A program made the position numbers and the translations under genes. From contig SBEG01000019.1 in NCBI GenBank assembly GCA_009668975.1, forward strand, positions 20,182 through 84,181: a DNA stretch of 64,000 bases. The letters are read 5' to 3'. Under the pieces are notes generated by a model. It was not told the origin of the DNA. It searched no databases and saw only the letters and a list, made by a program, of their open reading frames with translations. This document shows positions 24,728-34,247 of this stretch, piece after piece. The stretch comes from Deltaproteobacteria bacterium (GTDB lineage: Bacteria; Desulfobacterota; Desulfuromonadia; Geobacterales; Geobacteraceae). Each line of letters opens with the position of its first letter. Position 1 is the stretch's first letter.

Positions 24728-25198
24728 TTATTTTTTCCAGGTGGAAAAAGGGTTTCCGGCCAGATACGCATTGTAATATCTTACCTCACCGGTTACCTCC
24801 TGTCCAAGCCAGTCAGGGAATTCCGGCTGCTGTTCCTCGTCTTCCAGTTCCACTTCCGCCAATACAAGCCCTTTGTTTCCGCCCAGGAATTCGTCCACAT
24901 CCCAGGTAAAACCTTTCACATCAACGTGGTAGCGGATTTTTTCCACCGTTCCACCCCTGCTCATGCTCCCCAGCATCGCTTCGGCGTCGGCCACGGGAAT
25001 CCGGTACTCGAACTCATCCCGCGAGATACCCTCGGTCCGGCCTTTGACGGTCAGATAACCTTGATCACCAAGTATCCGGACCCGGACGGTGATATCTTCA
25101 CCTGTCACCAGATACCCCTGACGACAAGGCAGACCCGGGCATCCATTTTTCCACGAGTCATTTTTGACCAGGAATTTTCTTTCAATTTCACGTGCCAT
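24728..25198 (-). CDS. CYTH-domain protein (triphosphatase / class IV cyclase-like)
   Basis: 156 residues from the ATG at 25198 (GGAG six bases upstream; a GTG directly before it is also in frame). The opening AREIERKFLV is the ExExK signature of the CYTH tunnel fold. Later acidic/basic strands VRVRILGDQGYLTVKGR, EFEYRIPVADAE, YHVDVKGFTWDVDEFLGG and LVLAEVELEDEE supply the tunnel. The SFDV-type YDVDEFLG pattern is that of the small bacterial inorganic triphosphatase subgroup rather than a true cyclase, but this cannot be settled by reading. Confidence 0.9.
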   Translation of the reverse strand: MAREIERKFLVKNDSWKNGCPGLPCRQGYLVTGEDITVRVRILGDQGYLTVKGRTEGISRDEFEYRIPVADAEAMLGSMSRGGTVEKIRYHVDVKGFTWDVDEFLGGNKGLVLAEVELEDEEQQPEFPDWLGQEVTGEVRYYNAYLAGNPFSTWKK

Positions 25199-25361
25199 CA
25201 CTTACTCCGTTCCGGTTTCAGAGAAAAAACCCCCGAGACAAAAAAGTACTCCAGAGCCCCATGATTCGTACCACAACCAGCCCGACATGAGCTATGATGT
25301 CTGCGACACCCGGGTTTATGCCGGATTTATTAATCACGATCACTCAAAAGAGGCGACATTG

Positions 25362-26240
25362 ATGATTCAGGGTTGGGTCCTGATAGCACTCTGTTCCGCA
25401 ATGGGGGATGCACTGCGCGACCTGTCGGCAAAGTGCGTTCTGACCAAGGAAAATTCCCTTCTGTTCACCTGGTTAATATTTGCCCTGCCACTTCCGGCAA
25501 TCTATGCCGCGGACTATCTCTGCGGTGTACCACGGCCCGCACCCGGCTTTTATGGAGCACTACTCATCGCACTCCCACTGGAAATTCTGGCCCAGATTCT
25601 CTATATGCAGGCGCTCCGGCTTTCGCCTCTCAGCATCGTTGCCCCGCTACTCGCCCTTTCTCCCGTCTTCATGCTGGCGGTTCCCTTTCTGCTCATTGGG
25701 GAGAGAATCAGCCTCCTCGCCGGGACCGGGGTTCTCCTCATCGCCTCGGGCGCCTATGTCCTGAACGCCGGCACAGTAAAAAAGGGGTTCCTTGAACCCT
25801 TCCGAGCACTTTTGCGTGAACGCGGCGCGGTGTACATGTGCCTGGTGGCGCTGCTCTTTTCCTTCACAGCCACCCTTTCGAAAAAAGCGATCATGCTCTC
25901 ATCCCCACTGCACTACATGGCCGTTTACTGGACCGGCATCGTTGTGGGCATGATTCCGCTGCTTTTCTTTACCTATCGGGGAAACTGGCCGAAAACACTC
26001 CGTAACGGAGCGGTACGAAAAGCTCTCTTCCCTGCCCTCATTTTCGTGGTGGCGGTATTTGCCGCTGCCTATGCCATGAGCATTACCAAGGTGACCTATG
26101 TTACCACGATAAAAAGGCTCAGCATTTTGTTCAGCATCCTGCTTGCGGGCATGATCCTCAAGGAAGAGTCCATCAGTGAACGTCTGGCCGGAGGAGCCCT
26201 CATGATCACCGGCTTCGCACTCATTGTTCTGTTCGGATAA
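25362..26240 (+). CDS. EamA/DMT-superfamily transporter
   Basis: 292 residues starting MIQGWVLIALCSAMGDA; GAGG upstream of 25362 fixes the start, since the in-frame sequence from 25164 is hydrophilic and antisense to the CYTH gene. About ten hydrophobic helices fall in two five-helix halves (first ending near TVKKGFLEPF, second starting RGAVYMCLVALLFSF), each with an EamA-type PLLALSPVFMLAVPFLLIGE or RLSILFSILLAGMILKEE end motif. It is an inner-membrane metabolite exporter/importer with unknown substrate. Confidence 0.85.
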   Translation: MIQGWVLIALCSAMGDALRDLSAKCVLTKENSLLFTWLIFALPLPAIYAADYLCGVPRPAPGFYGALLIALPLEILAQILYMQALRLSPLSIVAPLLALSPVFMLAVPFLLIGERISLLAGTGVLLIASGAYVLNAGTVKKGFLEPFRALLRERGAVYMCLVALLFSFTATLSKKAIMLSSPLHYMAVYWTGIVVGMIPLLFFTYRGNWPKTLRNGAVRKALFPALIFVVAVFAAAYAMSITKVTYVTTIKRLSILFSILLAGMILKEESISERLAGGALMITGFALIVLFG

Positions 26241-26528
26241 AGAAGGTGCACCCTCTTATCTGGCAGTTCAGGAAAATACCCCACGAGAAATCCCCCACCT
26301 GGAAGCAGGCACTGCTGAAAAACGTATGAAGACTTTCTTTCACCAACAAATAGTACTCACGGAAATGATACTTGTCATGCACTATTTAATAAAACTCCGA
26401 AAGCTGCCAGGCAACAATTACCCTCTGGACAGGCATTTGCTTAACGAGTAGGGTGAACATCCTCCTGATCCGGCGTGACCGGCCAACCTAGGAGAAGTTT
26501 TCAAACACTATAAAAAACAGGCTGCCCC

Positions 26529-27833
26529 ATGGACTATATTGCTGATCTCCACGTACATTCCCCCTTTTCCCGGGCCACAAGCAAGGAGTGCTCGACCGCG
26601 GGACTCTTCGCCTGGGCTCGAATCAAGGGCATTCAAGTGGTCGGTTCGGGAGACTTCACCCATCCGGGCTGGCTTCAGCGTCTGAAAGAAGATCTGGAAC
26701 CGGCAGAGAACGGATTTTTCCGCCTCCGTAACGAAAACGTCCCGCTCCCACGGCAAAGGGCAACGGCAGAACCGGTCCGTTTTATTCTCACCGCAGAAAT
26801 CAGCTGTATTTACAAACGGCATGGCGCGGTGCGCAAGGTCCATAACCTGGTCTATGTGCCCGATTTTGCCTCCGCGGAGAGGGTAAACGCCCGCTTGGCA
26901 AAAATCGGCAACATTCTCTCGGACGGCCGCCCGATAATCGGACTCGACTCGCGGGATCTTCTGGAAATCGTCCTGGAGGAGGCCCCCGAAGGCTTCCTCG
27001 TGCCTGCCCACATCTGGACACCCTGGTTCTCCCTTTTCGGATCGAAATCGGGTTTCAACCGAATCGAGGAGTGCTTCGGCGACCTGACGCACCATGTATT
27101 CGCCCTGGAAACCGGCCTGTCATCCGACCCGGACATGAACCGGCTGATCTCTGCCCTGGACCGTTTCGCCTTGATCTCCAATTCGGACTGCCATTCCCCC
27201 TCCCGCCTCGGCCGGGAAGCAAACCTCTTTGCCACCGACTTTGACTATTTTTCTCTCCGAGAGGCCCTGCGGGCAAACTCCAGAGACGTTTTCCGCGGCA
27301 CGGTCGAATTTTTCCCCGAAGAAGGGAAATATCACTTGGACGGTCACCGGACCTGTGGCGTCAGGTTCGAGCCGGAAGAAACCCGCAAGGCTGAAAACCT
27401 TTGCCCGGTCTGCAAAAAACCGCTCACCGTCGGCGTCCTGCACCGGGTCATGGAGCTGGCGGATCGGCAGGAACCGCTCTATTCCGCCACCGCTCCGATT
27501 TTCCACAGCCTGATTCCCCTTCCCGAGGTGCTGGGCGGAATACTGGGGGTCGGTCCGGTTTCAAAAGCGGTGGAAAAAGCATTTGGGCTCGTAATTGAAC
27601 ACTTTGGCTCCGAGTTCGGCGTCCTGCTCCATGCCTCGGCGGAAGAGATCCGGGAGTTTTCCCCCTTGCTTGCCGAGGCAATCTGCCGAATGCGGCAAGG
27701 ACAGGTTATCCGGCAAGGGGGATATGACGGAGAATTCGGCTCGATTCGGCTCTTTGAGGATGTCGAGCTCCGACAGTTGCGCGATTCCCTGGGCCCGATC
27801 CCAGGAGAAAAGCCGGGCAGGAGCCGAAAGTAA
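26529..27833 (+). CDS. Endonuclease Q-like PHP nuclease
   Basis: 434 residues, close to the 420 of archaeal EndoQ. The N-terminal PHP domain has ADLHVHSPFSRATSK (metal-binding HxH), SGDFTHPGW, a histidine in VPAHIWTPWFS and SNSDCHSPSRLGREAN. A zinc-finger-like part follows: CGVRFEPEETRK, CPVCKKPLTVGVLHRVMELADR with paired cysteines. EndoQ cuts DNA 5' of deaminated bases (uracil, hypoxanthine, xanthine) and abasic sites. The family is mostly archaeal with scattered bacterial members. The end of the gene has no obvious helicase partner nearby. Confidence 0.8.
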   Translation: MDYIADLHVHSPFSRATSKECSTAGLFAWARIKGIQVVGSGDFTHPGWLQRLKEDLEPAENGFFRLRNENVPLPRQRATAEPVRFILTAEISCIYKRHGAVRKVHNLVYVPDFASAERVNARLAKIGNILSDGRPIIGLDSRDLLEIVLEEAPEGFLVPAHIWTPWFSLFGSKSGFNRIEECFGDLTHHVFALETGLSSDPDMNRLISALDRFALISNSDCHSPSRLGREANLFATDFDYFSLREALRANSRDVFRGTVEFFPEEGKYHLDGHRTCGVRFEPEETRKAENLCPVCKKPLTVGVLHRVMELADRQEPLYSATAPIFHSLIPLPEVLGGILGVGPVSKAVEKAFGLVIEHFGSEFGVLLHASAEEIREFSPLLAEAICRMRQGQVIRQGGYDGEFGSIRLFEDVELRQLRDSLGPIPGEKPGRSRK

Positions 27834-28015
27834 TCCTGCCTTGAATTCTCTAACGTCACCCTGACATCCCAACACAGTTCCAGTTCGCTGTTTTGTCACC
27901 AGCTTACAAAATTTTGTCATTTTTTGTAATTTTTGCACCTCTGTACCAGAATCATAACTCTCTATACCCTGCCAAAGCGCCTCACAGAGCACACTCACAA
28001 CAAAAACCTTACAAA

Positions 28016-28031
28016 TGGCATACGAATTGCT
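28016..28031 (+). promoter_or_regulatory. Sigma-54 promoter upstream of the glycine-zipper gene
   Basis: TGGCATACGAATTGCT has GG and GC ten bases apart and differs from the consensus at one base of TGGCAC. Upstream lies a stretch with repeated TTTTGTCA/TTTTGTAA, possible activator sites. The transcript would have an untranslated leader of about 255 bases before 28299. Confidence 0.72.
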
Positions 28032-28042
28032 ATCCAAATCGA

Positions 28043-28298
28043 CATCGGAAGAGTATCGATTTCACCCTTAAAATACTAAAGGCCGGCTTTTTCCTTCCGA
28101 TAGAAAACTTATCAGCGCCGCAGTATCCCCGTTTGACGACGACCCTCCTCTTCCGTGTAGTCAAGGACTACACGAGCGCGCCCATTTTTCCTCATCCCCG
28201 GAAAAGCGAAGAGTCTTCTCTTCCTTGACGTGACCAGTCTCGCACGAGATTTCTCTTTATCTCTCCCACGCGACTGGCTGTCAGACAAGGAACGCAGC
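28043..28298 (+). other. Long leader of the glycine-zipper gene
   Basis: No gene supported. It holds a strong GTGTAGTC/GACTACAC hairpin with a three-base loop (about 28155-28175) and a GAAGAG/CTCTTC stem-loop (about 28208-28223). No terminator T-run follows them. Confidence 0.4.
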
Positions 28299-28691
28299 AT
28301 GAAACTCGTCAAACAGACAGTAATGGTCCTTGCGGCTCTATTGGTAACGGTCAGTGGAAACCTCCCTTGCTTTTCTGGCGAAGACTCACTTTCTTCGATA
28401 GTTATCAAGGACGCCGTGATCGGTGGCGTGGCAGGCGGGTTGGTGGGGGCAGCGGTCATGGCTTTCACGAGAAAACCGGGCCAGCACTTGGAGTACATGG
28501 CCTATGGAGCGGCAGGAGGTGCCGTTGCTGGTGGGGCCTATGGCCTATTCAAGTCACAGACGTCACTAGTGGCGATCGAAGGAGACAAGGTCAGCATTGA
28601 CGTTCCATTGATCATGCCCGATGTTCAGGAAAAAGGAGCACGGGGAACCAACGTCACGATTATGGCGGAATTGATAAGTGGCAAGTTCTGA
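28299..28691 (+). CDS. Exported glycine-zipper protein of unknown function
   Basis: 130 residues from the ATG at 28299 (AAGGA nine bases upstream). A signal peptide (KLVKQTVMVLAALLVTVSG) is followed by a hydrophobic glycine-rich hairpin, DAVIGGVAGGLVGAAVMAFT and YGAAGGAVAGGAYGLF, typical of glycine-zipper membrane insertion. The end is a small beta-rich domain (VSIDVPLIMPDVQEKG). It probably acts in the periplasm or outer membrane. The sigma-54 promoter suggests stress, motility or nitrogen control. Confidence 0.68.
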   Translation: MKLVKQTVMVLAALLVTVSGNLPCFSGEDSLSSIVIKDAVIGGVAGGLVGAAVMAFTRKPGQHLEYMAYGAAGGAVAGGAYGLFKSQTSLVAIEGDKVSIDVPLIMPDVQEKGARGTNVTIMAELISGKF

Positions 28692-28756
28692 GCAAGTGGC
28701 AGGTGGATACCTGAGATAAAAACTTGTTTCATGCCGGGAGACAAACAAAGATTGGA

Positions 28757-30835
28757 TCAGGCGCTTGCTTTAGGTTCTCCCAGGGGACGGAACACGGGGG
28801 CAGATGCCGCAGGGTTGGCGCTGGCCGGGGAATCGAAATGCACGACCCGGTTGCGGCCGGAAAGCTTGGCACGGTGGAGCGCCACATCGGCTGAGCCCAT
28901 CAAGGACTGATAGTCATTACCATTGGCAGGAGCTGTTGCAATACCGATACTGACCGTGAGGCGACCAAGCGGCAGATTCTCTTCATGGGTAAACCCGGCC
29001 CTTTCCACCTCGCGGCGAAACCGTTCCGCTACGCAGAACGATTCCTTTTTTGACGTTCCGGGCAGAATAATGCAGAACCTCTCCCCGCCAAAACGGGTTA
29101 CGATATCCATCTGGCGAGCGGAACTTTTCAAGAGACGCGCCGTCTTTTTCAGCACCACATCGCCGGCGGCGTGACCGCACAACTCGTTGTAAACCTTAAA
29201 GTTGTCCAGATCAACCAGAAGAATTGTGACGCTCTGCTGCTGCCTGCCGCAGCGGCTCAACTCCTCGTCCAATCGCTGCTCCAGGAAGCGGCGATTAAAG
29301 AGGCCGGTAAGTGGATCGGCAAGGGTAATTTCTTCCAGCTGCGCTGCTTTCTCGCTGAATTCAGTCCTCTCCAGCACTACACAGGCATGCCGCGCCACCG
29401 TGGTGAGGAGTTCCAGATCCGCATCCGAAAAGATTGCGCCGTTACGCTTGTCCGACAGATTCAGCACTCCGATTACGGAGCCCTTCACCCGCAGAGGAAT
29501 ACTGATGAATGATTTGGTCTTGAACCGGGAGCGGTTGGGAATCCTGACCCGTGCATCCTGTTCGATGTCCTTTACCAGGAGAGGCTCACCGCTTTCCGCC
29601 ACCTTGCCGGCAATCCCCCTGCCGACGCGCGCACTCATGCTGCGAGCCAGCTGCAGGCTCATTCCCAGGACCGACTCGATTCGGAGGTTCTTGCCGTTAT
29701 CGTCTATCAGCATGAGAGACCCCGAAGACGCCTGAAGAAGATCAGCGGCCGTTTCAAGGATCGAGAGGTACAGGTCACGCCGATTTTCCGCCAACGAGAT
29801 GGTACTCAGTACCGAGACGAATTTGCCCGCCAGAGATGCCTCCAGCCGATGCGATTCTTCCGCCCGGAATTGCAGCAGCTTTGCCCCAACCCGGTCGGTA
29901 ATCATTTCCACCAGAAGAGTATCGCGATACTTCAGATCAGCATCGAAAATGGCCAGCAGGCCCAACAGCTGGCCGCCACTGGAGATCGGCAGACAGAGCG
30001 CCCTTTCCGCCACCACCAAAGGAAAATGTTCGCCCATCTGCTTCTCGGGTACCACTACCGGACTGAAGTCGCCATAGGGGAAAAGAGCGGCAAGCTGCTT
30101 TTCCGTACAGGTGCCGAGAATTTTCACCATGCCGATGAGGCCACGCAACGTCAGATCATTTCCCAGGCCGTTCCTGAACCCGATAGCCACCCGGGGAATA
30201 TCGAAGAGAATACCAAGGGTTTCACTCAGGAGCCCCAGCAAGTCTTCCGGGTTTGAGATACCTTCCATATGGGCCAGGATCCCGCGAACCGACCGGAACA
30301 TCTCGACATTCTTTTCCAGCAGCCGTGCCTGGATACTGTCGGCTACCAGTCCACCGAGCAAACGGAAAACTTCCTTTGCCGCATCCTTGACCTCCTGGGA
30401 AGCGGCCGCCGGCAGTTTTTCCAACTCTTCCAACAAGGCAAAACCGTCAATTCGGTCGGACTTCGCCAGCTTCTCCATTAAGAATAGATCAAGGGTTGAA
30501 TTCCTGACCCCGCCCCCGACGAAGCAATAGCGAAACCGGTCAGCAACCTGGTACGGCACGGCAAAATTCATGAGACCCGCCCGGCAGCTGAAAACCATTG
30601 GCTTCTGTTTAGCAAGGGCCAGCTTGACCGCCCTTTCGTAGGACGGCTCACATTTTTCGATGCAGACCAGGTTACAAGCCAGAACCCCGCACAGCGGAGA
30701 AACCGTTCCCAGGCGAGTTACAACGCCATCCTTTTCATAGAAAAGAGCTAGGTCAAACTTTTCAAGAAAAGGATACCCACGAAGAATTTCAAGAAGCTCT
30801 AGGGGCTTATAGGTTACCGACTCATCTTGGTTCAT
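28757..30835 (-). CDS. PocR-GAF-GGDEF sensor, predicted diguanylate cyclase
   Basis: 692 residues from the ATG at 30835 (GAGGAA upstream). Domains in order: PocR-type cysteine-rich sensor (about 15-175; LCGVLACNLVCIEKCEPS, VFSCRAGLMNFAVPYQV), two GAF domains (about 185-330 and 335-500; the second has SGSLMLIDDNGKNLRIE, GRGIAGKVAESGEPLLVKDI, KSFISIPLRVKGSVIGVLNL), then GGDEF (last 170). The active loop reads RFGGERFCIILPG instead of GG[DE]EF. The inhibitory RxxD site (RQMD, five residues before GG) is intact. The guanine-contacting N and D are kept (FKVYNELCGHAAGD), so by the Geobacter Hypr rule (D to S) it is not a cGAMP-making variant. Activity with R in GGERF is uncertain. Confidence 0.85.
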   Translation of the reverse strand: MNQDESVTYKPLELLEILRGYPFLEKFDLALFYEKDGVVTRLGTVSPLCGVLACNLVCIEKCEPSYERAVKLALAKQKPMVFSCRAGLMNFAVPYQVADRFRYCFVGGGVRNSTLDLFLMEKLAKSDRIDGFALLEELEKLPAAASQEVKDAAKEVFRLLGGLVADSIQARLLEKNVEMFRSVRGILAHMEGISNPEDLLGLLSETLGILFDIPRVAIGFRNGLGNDLTLRGLIGMVKILGTCTEKQLAALFPYGDFSPVVVPEKQMGEHFPLVVAERALCLPISSGGQLLGLLAIFDADLKYRDTLLVEMITDRVGAKLLQFRAEESHRLEASLAGKFVSVLSTISLAENRRDLYLSILETAADLLQASSGSLMLIDDNGKNLRIESVLGMSLQLARSMSARVGRGIAGKVAESGEPLLVKDIEQDARVRIPNRSRFKTKSFISIPLRVKGSVIGVLNLSDKRNGAIFSDADLELLTTVARHACVVLERTEFSEKAAQLEEITLADPLTGLFNRRFLEQRLDEELSRCGRQQQSVTILLVDLDNFKVYNELCGHAAGDVVLKKTARLLKSSARQMDIVTRFGGERFCIILPGTSKKESFCVAERFRREVERAGFTHEENLPLGRLTVSIGIATAPANGNDYQSLMGSADVALHRAKLSGRNRVVHFDSPASANPAASAPVFRPLGEPKASA

Positions 30836-30927
30836 TGTTTTCCTCATGAACACTACTGTCTCGAAAATTCCAACCATCCAAGCCGACTTAGTGATTTTCC
30901 GCGGAGATTGGTGTAACTGCCCGTTGT

Positions 30928-32313
30928 TTACAAAGCCCCGCCAACCGTTATCTCGGAAATAAGCAGAGTCGGCTGGGCATCGGAGACCGGGGCTCCCTGT
31001 CCGTCCTTGCCGCAGGTCCCGATGCCGAAACCGAGATCATTGCCAATTTTTGTCACTTTCTTCAGCACATCGGGGCCATTTCCGGTCAGCGTCGCGCCTC
31101 GCACCGGCTCGCCGATGGTGCCGTTTTGAATCAGATATCCTTCGGAAACCTCGAAAACGAAGTCACCGGTTACCGTATTGACCTGACCGCCGCCCATCTT
31201 TTTCACAAACAGGCCCTGCGGCACCTCCCTGACAATCTCCTCGGGAGAAGACTCCCCCGGAGCAATGAGCGTATTGGTCATGCGTACGATCGGCTTGGCA
31301 TGGTACGACTCGCGCCGGCCGTTGCCGGTTGAGACGCAGCCATCTTTCATGGCAGAGAGCCGGTCGTAGAGGTAGCATTTGAGGATGCCGTTTTCCACCA
31401 GAACGGTCTTTTGCGCGGCAACTCCCTCATCATCATAGGAGAAAGACCCCCGGGCATGGGGGATGGTCGCATCGTCAATCACGGTAACAAGAGAAGAAGC
31501 AACTTGGGTGCCAATCTTTCCGGTATAGACGGACATGCCCGACTGAGCAAGATCAGCTTCCAGCCCATGACCGATTGCTTCGTGCACCATGGTACCGCCC
31601 GCTTCGGAGGAAATCACCACCGGCATGGTTCCTGCGGGCGCCTTGCGGGCTGAAAGCATCATGAGTGCCCGCCCGGCTGCGGTACGGGCCACCTCCTCCG
31701 GGCTGGTCTGCTCGAACAGTTCGAAGCCGCGAAATCCGCCGATCGGTTCATAGCCGGTTTGAATAACATCCCCGTCCGCTGCCACCACCTGGCTCAGAAA
31801 GACCGTACCGGTCCTGCCGGTCTCGATAAAATCCCCCAAGGAATTGGCAATCTGGGTGCGGACTTTCCCATCACGGTAGACCACCATGACCTGACGAACA
31901 CGGCTGTCGATGCTGCGCGCGGCCTCGTCGGCGCGCCGGACCAGCGCAACCTTGTCCTGCAGCGATACGGACCCCGGAGAGATCTTGATCGGGAAGCCCG
32001 AGCCGACAATCTTTGGCCGCAGATCAATAGCGGAACCGAACTCCCGGCCCCTGACGGCACGGCTCACCGTCCGGGCCAATTCCAGAAGAGCTTTCTCCGT
32101 GACCTCATTGGTGTAGGCATAGGCGGTTCTGAGATCGGAAATAACGCGAATGCCGACCCCGCGATCCGTCCCCGCAATGATTTTTTCAATCTTTCCGTCT
32201 TCACAGACAATGGAAGTGGAAGATCCTTCCTCGAAATAAATATCCGCAAATTCGCCCCCTTCGGAAAGGGCGCTGCGCAATATGCGGGATAGGTCCATGG
32301 CATCAAGAATCAT
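30928..32313 (-). CDS. tldD: TldD metalloprotease
   Basis: 461 residues, normal length. TldD with TldE/PmbA forms a zinc protease that unfolds and trims modified peptides and degrades antitoxins. The metal site is in HEAIGHGLEADLAQSGMS (HEXXXH, third ligand downstream). TldD features EFADIYFEE near the start and VENGILKCYLYDRLSA, GNGRRESYHAKPIVRMTNT are present. AGGAG precedes the ATG. It overlaps the DUF4911-like gene by 11 bp, so the two are co-translated. No pmbA in the window. Confidence 0.93.
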   Translation of the reverse strand: MILDAMDLSRILRSALSEGGEFADIYFEEGSSTSIVCEDGKIEKIIAGTDRGVGIRVISDLRTAYAYTNEVTEKALLELARTVSRAVRGREFGSAIDLRPKIVGSGFPIKISPGSVSLQDKVALVRRADEAARSIDSRVRQVMVVYRDGKVRTQIANSLGDFIETGRTGTVFLSQVVAADGDVIQTGYEPIGGFRGFELFEQTSPEEVARTAAGRALMMLSARKAPAGTMPVVISSEAGGTMVHEAIGHGLEADLAQSGMSVYTGKIGTQVASSLVTVIDDATIPHARGSFSYDDEGVAAQKTVLVENGILKCYLYDRLSAMKDGCVSTGNGRRESYHAKPIVRMTNTLIAPGESSPEEIVREVPQGLFVKKMGGGQVNTVTGDFVFEVSEGYLIQNGTIGEPVRGATLTGNGPDVLKKVTKIGNDLGFGIGTCGKDGQGAPVSDAQPTLLISEITVGGAL

Positions 32314-32566
32314 TGTGGGTCTCCTGTTTCAAGGGAAGGGGAAGGGCAAGGTCATCGGAAAAGGAAATCTCCGTCAAGCTCATTTCGTGAGCGAGCGCGG
32401 TAAGCAGGGCAGCCACGTCCTCCGCAAAGCATTCCGGAATCGAAAGCACGACAATTCCGTTCTGCGCATCCAGCGTACTGAGGGTTGCCAGGCCCTCGTA
32501 GGCCTCCAGGGTAAAGCGAAAATAACCTATATCACGCCGGTCGACGCGAAAATATCGTAGCAGCAT
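32303..32566 (-). CDS. DUF4911-like small protein
   Basis: 87 residues starting LLRYFRVDRRDIGYFRFTLEAYEGLATLSTLD, a short alpha/beta protein that I associate with the DUF4911 family seen next to tldD in Geobacter-type genomes. There is no signal peptide. It overlaps the start of tldD by 11 bp. Function unknown; the coupling suggests a role with TldD. Confidence 0.65.
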   Translation of the reverse strand: MLLRYFRVDRRDIGYFRFTLEAYEGLATLSTLDAQNGIVVLSIPECFAEDVAALLTALAHEMSLTEISFSDDLALPLPLKQETHNDS

Positions 32567-32616
32567 AGCAAAGACACTCTAATTCCATTTCTCATTCAAA
32601 TTGACATTCATGTTCC

Positions 32617-32666
32617 GTAGAGACGCCCCGGTGGGTGTCTCAGACGTGCCACCGGCACGTCTCTAC
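32617..32666. repeat. Palindromic element GTAGAGACG/CGTCTCTAC
   Basis: A nine-base outer stem (32617-32625 with 32658-32666) encloses further inverted pieces such as GTGCC/GGCAC. It lies in the non-coding gap between gltX and the DUF4911-like gene. It looks like a small dispersed palindrome, not a coding feature. Confidence 0.6.
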
Positions 32667-32749
32667 AGCGCCATCGTGAATGCAATTTTCAATAAGCAAC
32701 ATCCCTTTCCTGCCGGAAGAGGGTCAGGGGTTGCCCCTGCCCTGTTCCA

Positions 32750-34141
32750 TCAGGCCGCCAGCGCCCGCAGGATCCTGCGGATCGTTTCGTCCCGGCCGAG
32801 AACACCGATCACGTCGTAGATACCCGGTGAAGCGGAACCTCCGGTCAGAGCATAGCGGGCCGGCTGCGCCACATCCTTCATCTTGACGCCCTTCTCGGCG
32901 CAGAAATCGTCAAAGAGCGCGGCAATGGCCTCATGACCGAGATCCTCCGCCTGCTGTAAACGTTCCACCAATGCAGCGCACAATTCCCGGGCCGACGGGG
33001 TCAGGAATTTTGCCAGGGACTTTTCGTCATATTCGAAGTCCGATTTGTAGTAGAAGATCGCCCCATCCGCCATCTCCAGCATGGTGCGGGAGCGGTCAAG
33101 CAGCGTCCGGACCACCGCAACCAGATCGGGCCCGACGGTATGATCAACCCCACGCTCCTGAAGGAAGGGCAGCAGCAGGTCCGCCAGCCGTTGAGGATCA
33201 CCGGTCTTGATGTAGTGGGCATTGAGCCAGAGGAGCTTGTCCGGATTAAAGACCCCGGCCGAACGCCCGACCGACTCGATGGAAAATTTCCGGATCAGGT
33301 CATCCAAGGTGAAGATCTCTTCATCGCCATAACTCCAGCCAAGTCGAACCAGGTAGTTGACCATGGCCTCCGGGAGGAAACCCATGTCGCGGTAGGCCAT
33401 GACGCTGGTGGCGCCATGCCGCTTGGAAAGCCGTGCTTTGTCCGCGCCGAGGATCATAGGCACATGGGCAAATTTCGGCACCGGATAGCCTAATGCTTCA
33501 TAGAGCAGGATCTGGCGCGGCGTGTTGTTGACGTGATCGTCACCGCGAATGACCGTGGTAATCCCCATGGTGGCATCATCGACCACCACGGTGAAGTTGT
33601 AGGTGGGCGTGCCGTCGGTGCGCTGAATAATCAGGTCATCCAGTTCCTCGTTCTGAAAAGCTATCCGGCCCTTGATCAGATCGTCAAAAGCCGTTTCGCC
33701 CTCCAGCGGCGCCCGGAATCTGACCACGAAGGGAGCACCGGGAACATCTTCGGCCAGACTCCGGCAGGTACCGTCGTATTTCGGCTTGCGCCCTTCACTG
33801 ATGGCCAATTCGCGCTTCTTTTCCAGCTCTTCGGCGGAGCAGTAACATTTGTAGGCGCTACCGGCAGCCAGCATCTTTTCCGCGTATTCCCGGTAGAGAG
33901 GGAAGTTGTCGGACTGATAGAACGGTCCCTCATCCCAATCGAGGCCGAGCCAGGTCATCCCCTCGAGGATCGCATCCACCGACTCCTGGGTGGAGCGCGC
34001 CACATCGGTATCTTCGATGCGGAGAATGAATTTTCCCCCTTCCTTCCTGGCCAGAAGCCAGTTAAAAAGGGCGGTCCGGGCCCCCCCGACATGGAGGTAG
34101 CCGGTTGGACTCGGGGCAAAACGCAGGCGAACTTCAGACAT
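32750..34141 (-). CDS. gltX: Glutamate--tRNA ligase
   Basis: 463 residues, class I aminoacyl-tRNA synthetase. It charges tRNA-Glu (and possibly tRNA-Gln for later amidation). The HIGH motif is in [23 protein letters not shown] as HVGG, and the KMSKS-type loop is [21 protein letters not shown] and [13 protein letters not shown] are GltX-specific. The C-terminal anticodon-binding part ends RRILRALAA. The cysteine pattern of a bound zinc (KCYC) is partly present at about residue 98. Confidence 0.95.
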   Translation of the reverse strand: MSEVRLRFAPSPTGYLHVGGARTALFNWLLARKEGGKFILRIEDTDVARSTQESVDAILEGMTWLGLDWDEGPFYQSDNFPLYREYAEKMLAAGSAYKCYCSAEELEKKRELAISEGRKPKYDGTCRSLAEDVPGAPFVVRFRAPLEGETAFDDLIKGRIAFQNEELDDLIIQRTDGTPTYNFTVVVDDATMGITTVIRGDDHVNNTPRQILLYEALGYPVPKFAHVPMILGADKARLSKRHGATSVMAYRDMGFLPEAMVNYLVRLGWSYGDEEIFTLDDLIRKFSIESVGRSAGVFNPDKLLWLNAHYIKTGDPQRLADLLLPFLQERGVDHTVGPDLVAVVRTLLDRSRTMLEMADGAIFYYKSDFEYDEKSLAKFLTPSARELCAALVERLQQAEDLGHEAIAALFDDFCAEKGVKMKDVAQPARYALTGGSASPGIYDVIGVLGRDETIRRILRALAA

Positions 34142-34247
34142 GTGAAAACTCCTTGAATAATGTGAAACTGTTTACCCGGCACGATTCATTTGATCGCGCG
34201 AGGCGCAGAGAACAATAAATGGCTGCTACAGAATACCGTGCCGGCAG

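Noticed and set aside
31504..31519. Sigma-54-like match on the minus strand (GG-N10-GC spacing) near GCAACTTGGGTGCCA
   Set aside because: Lies inside tldD coding sequence on the coding strand with no gene start downstream; probably chance.
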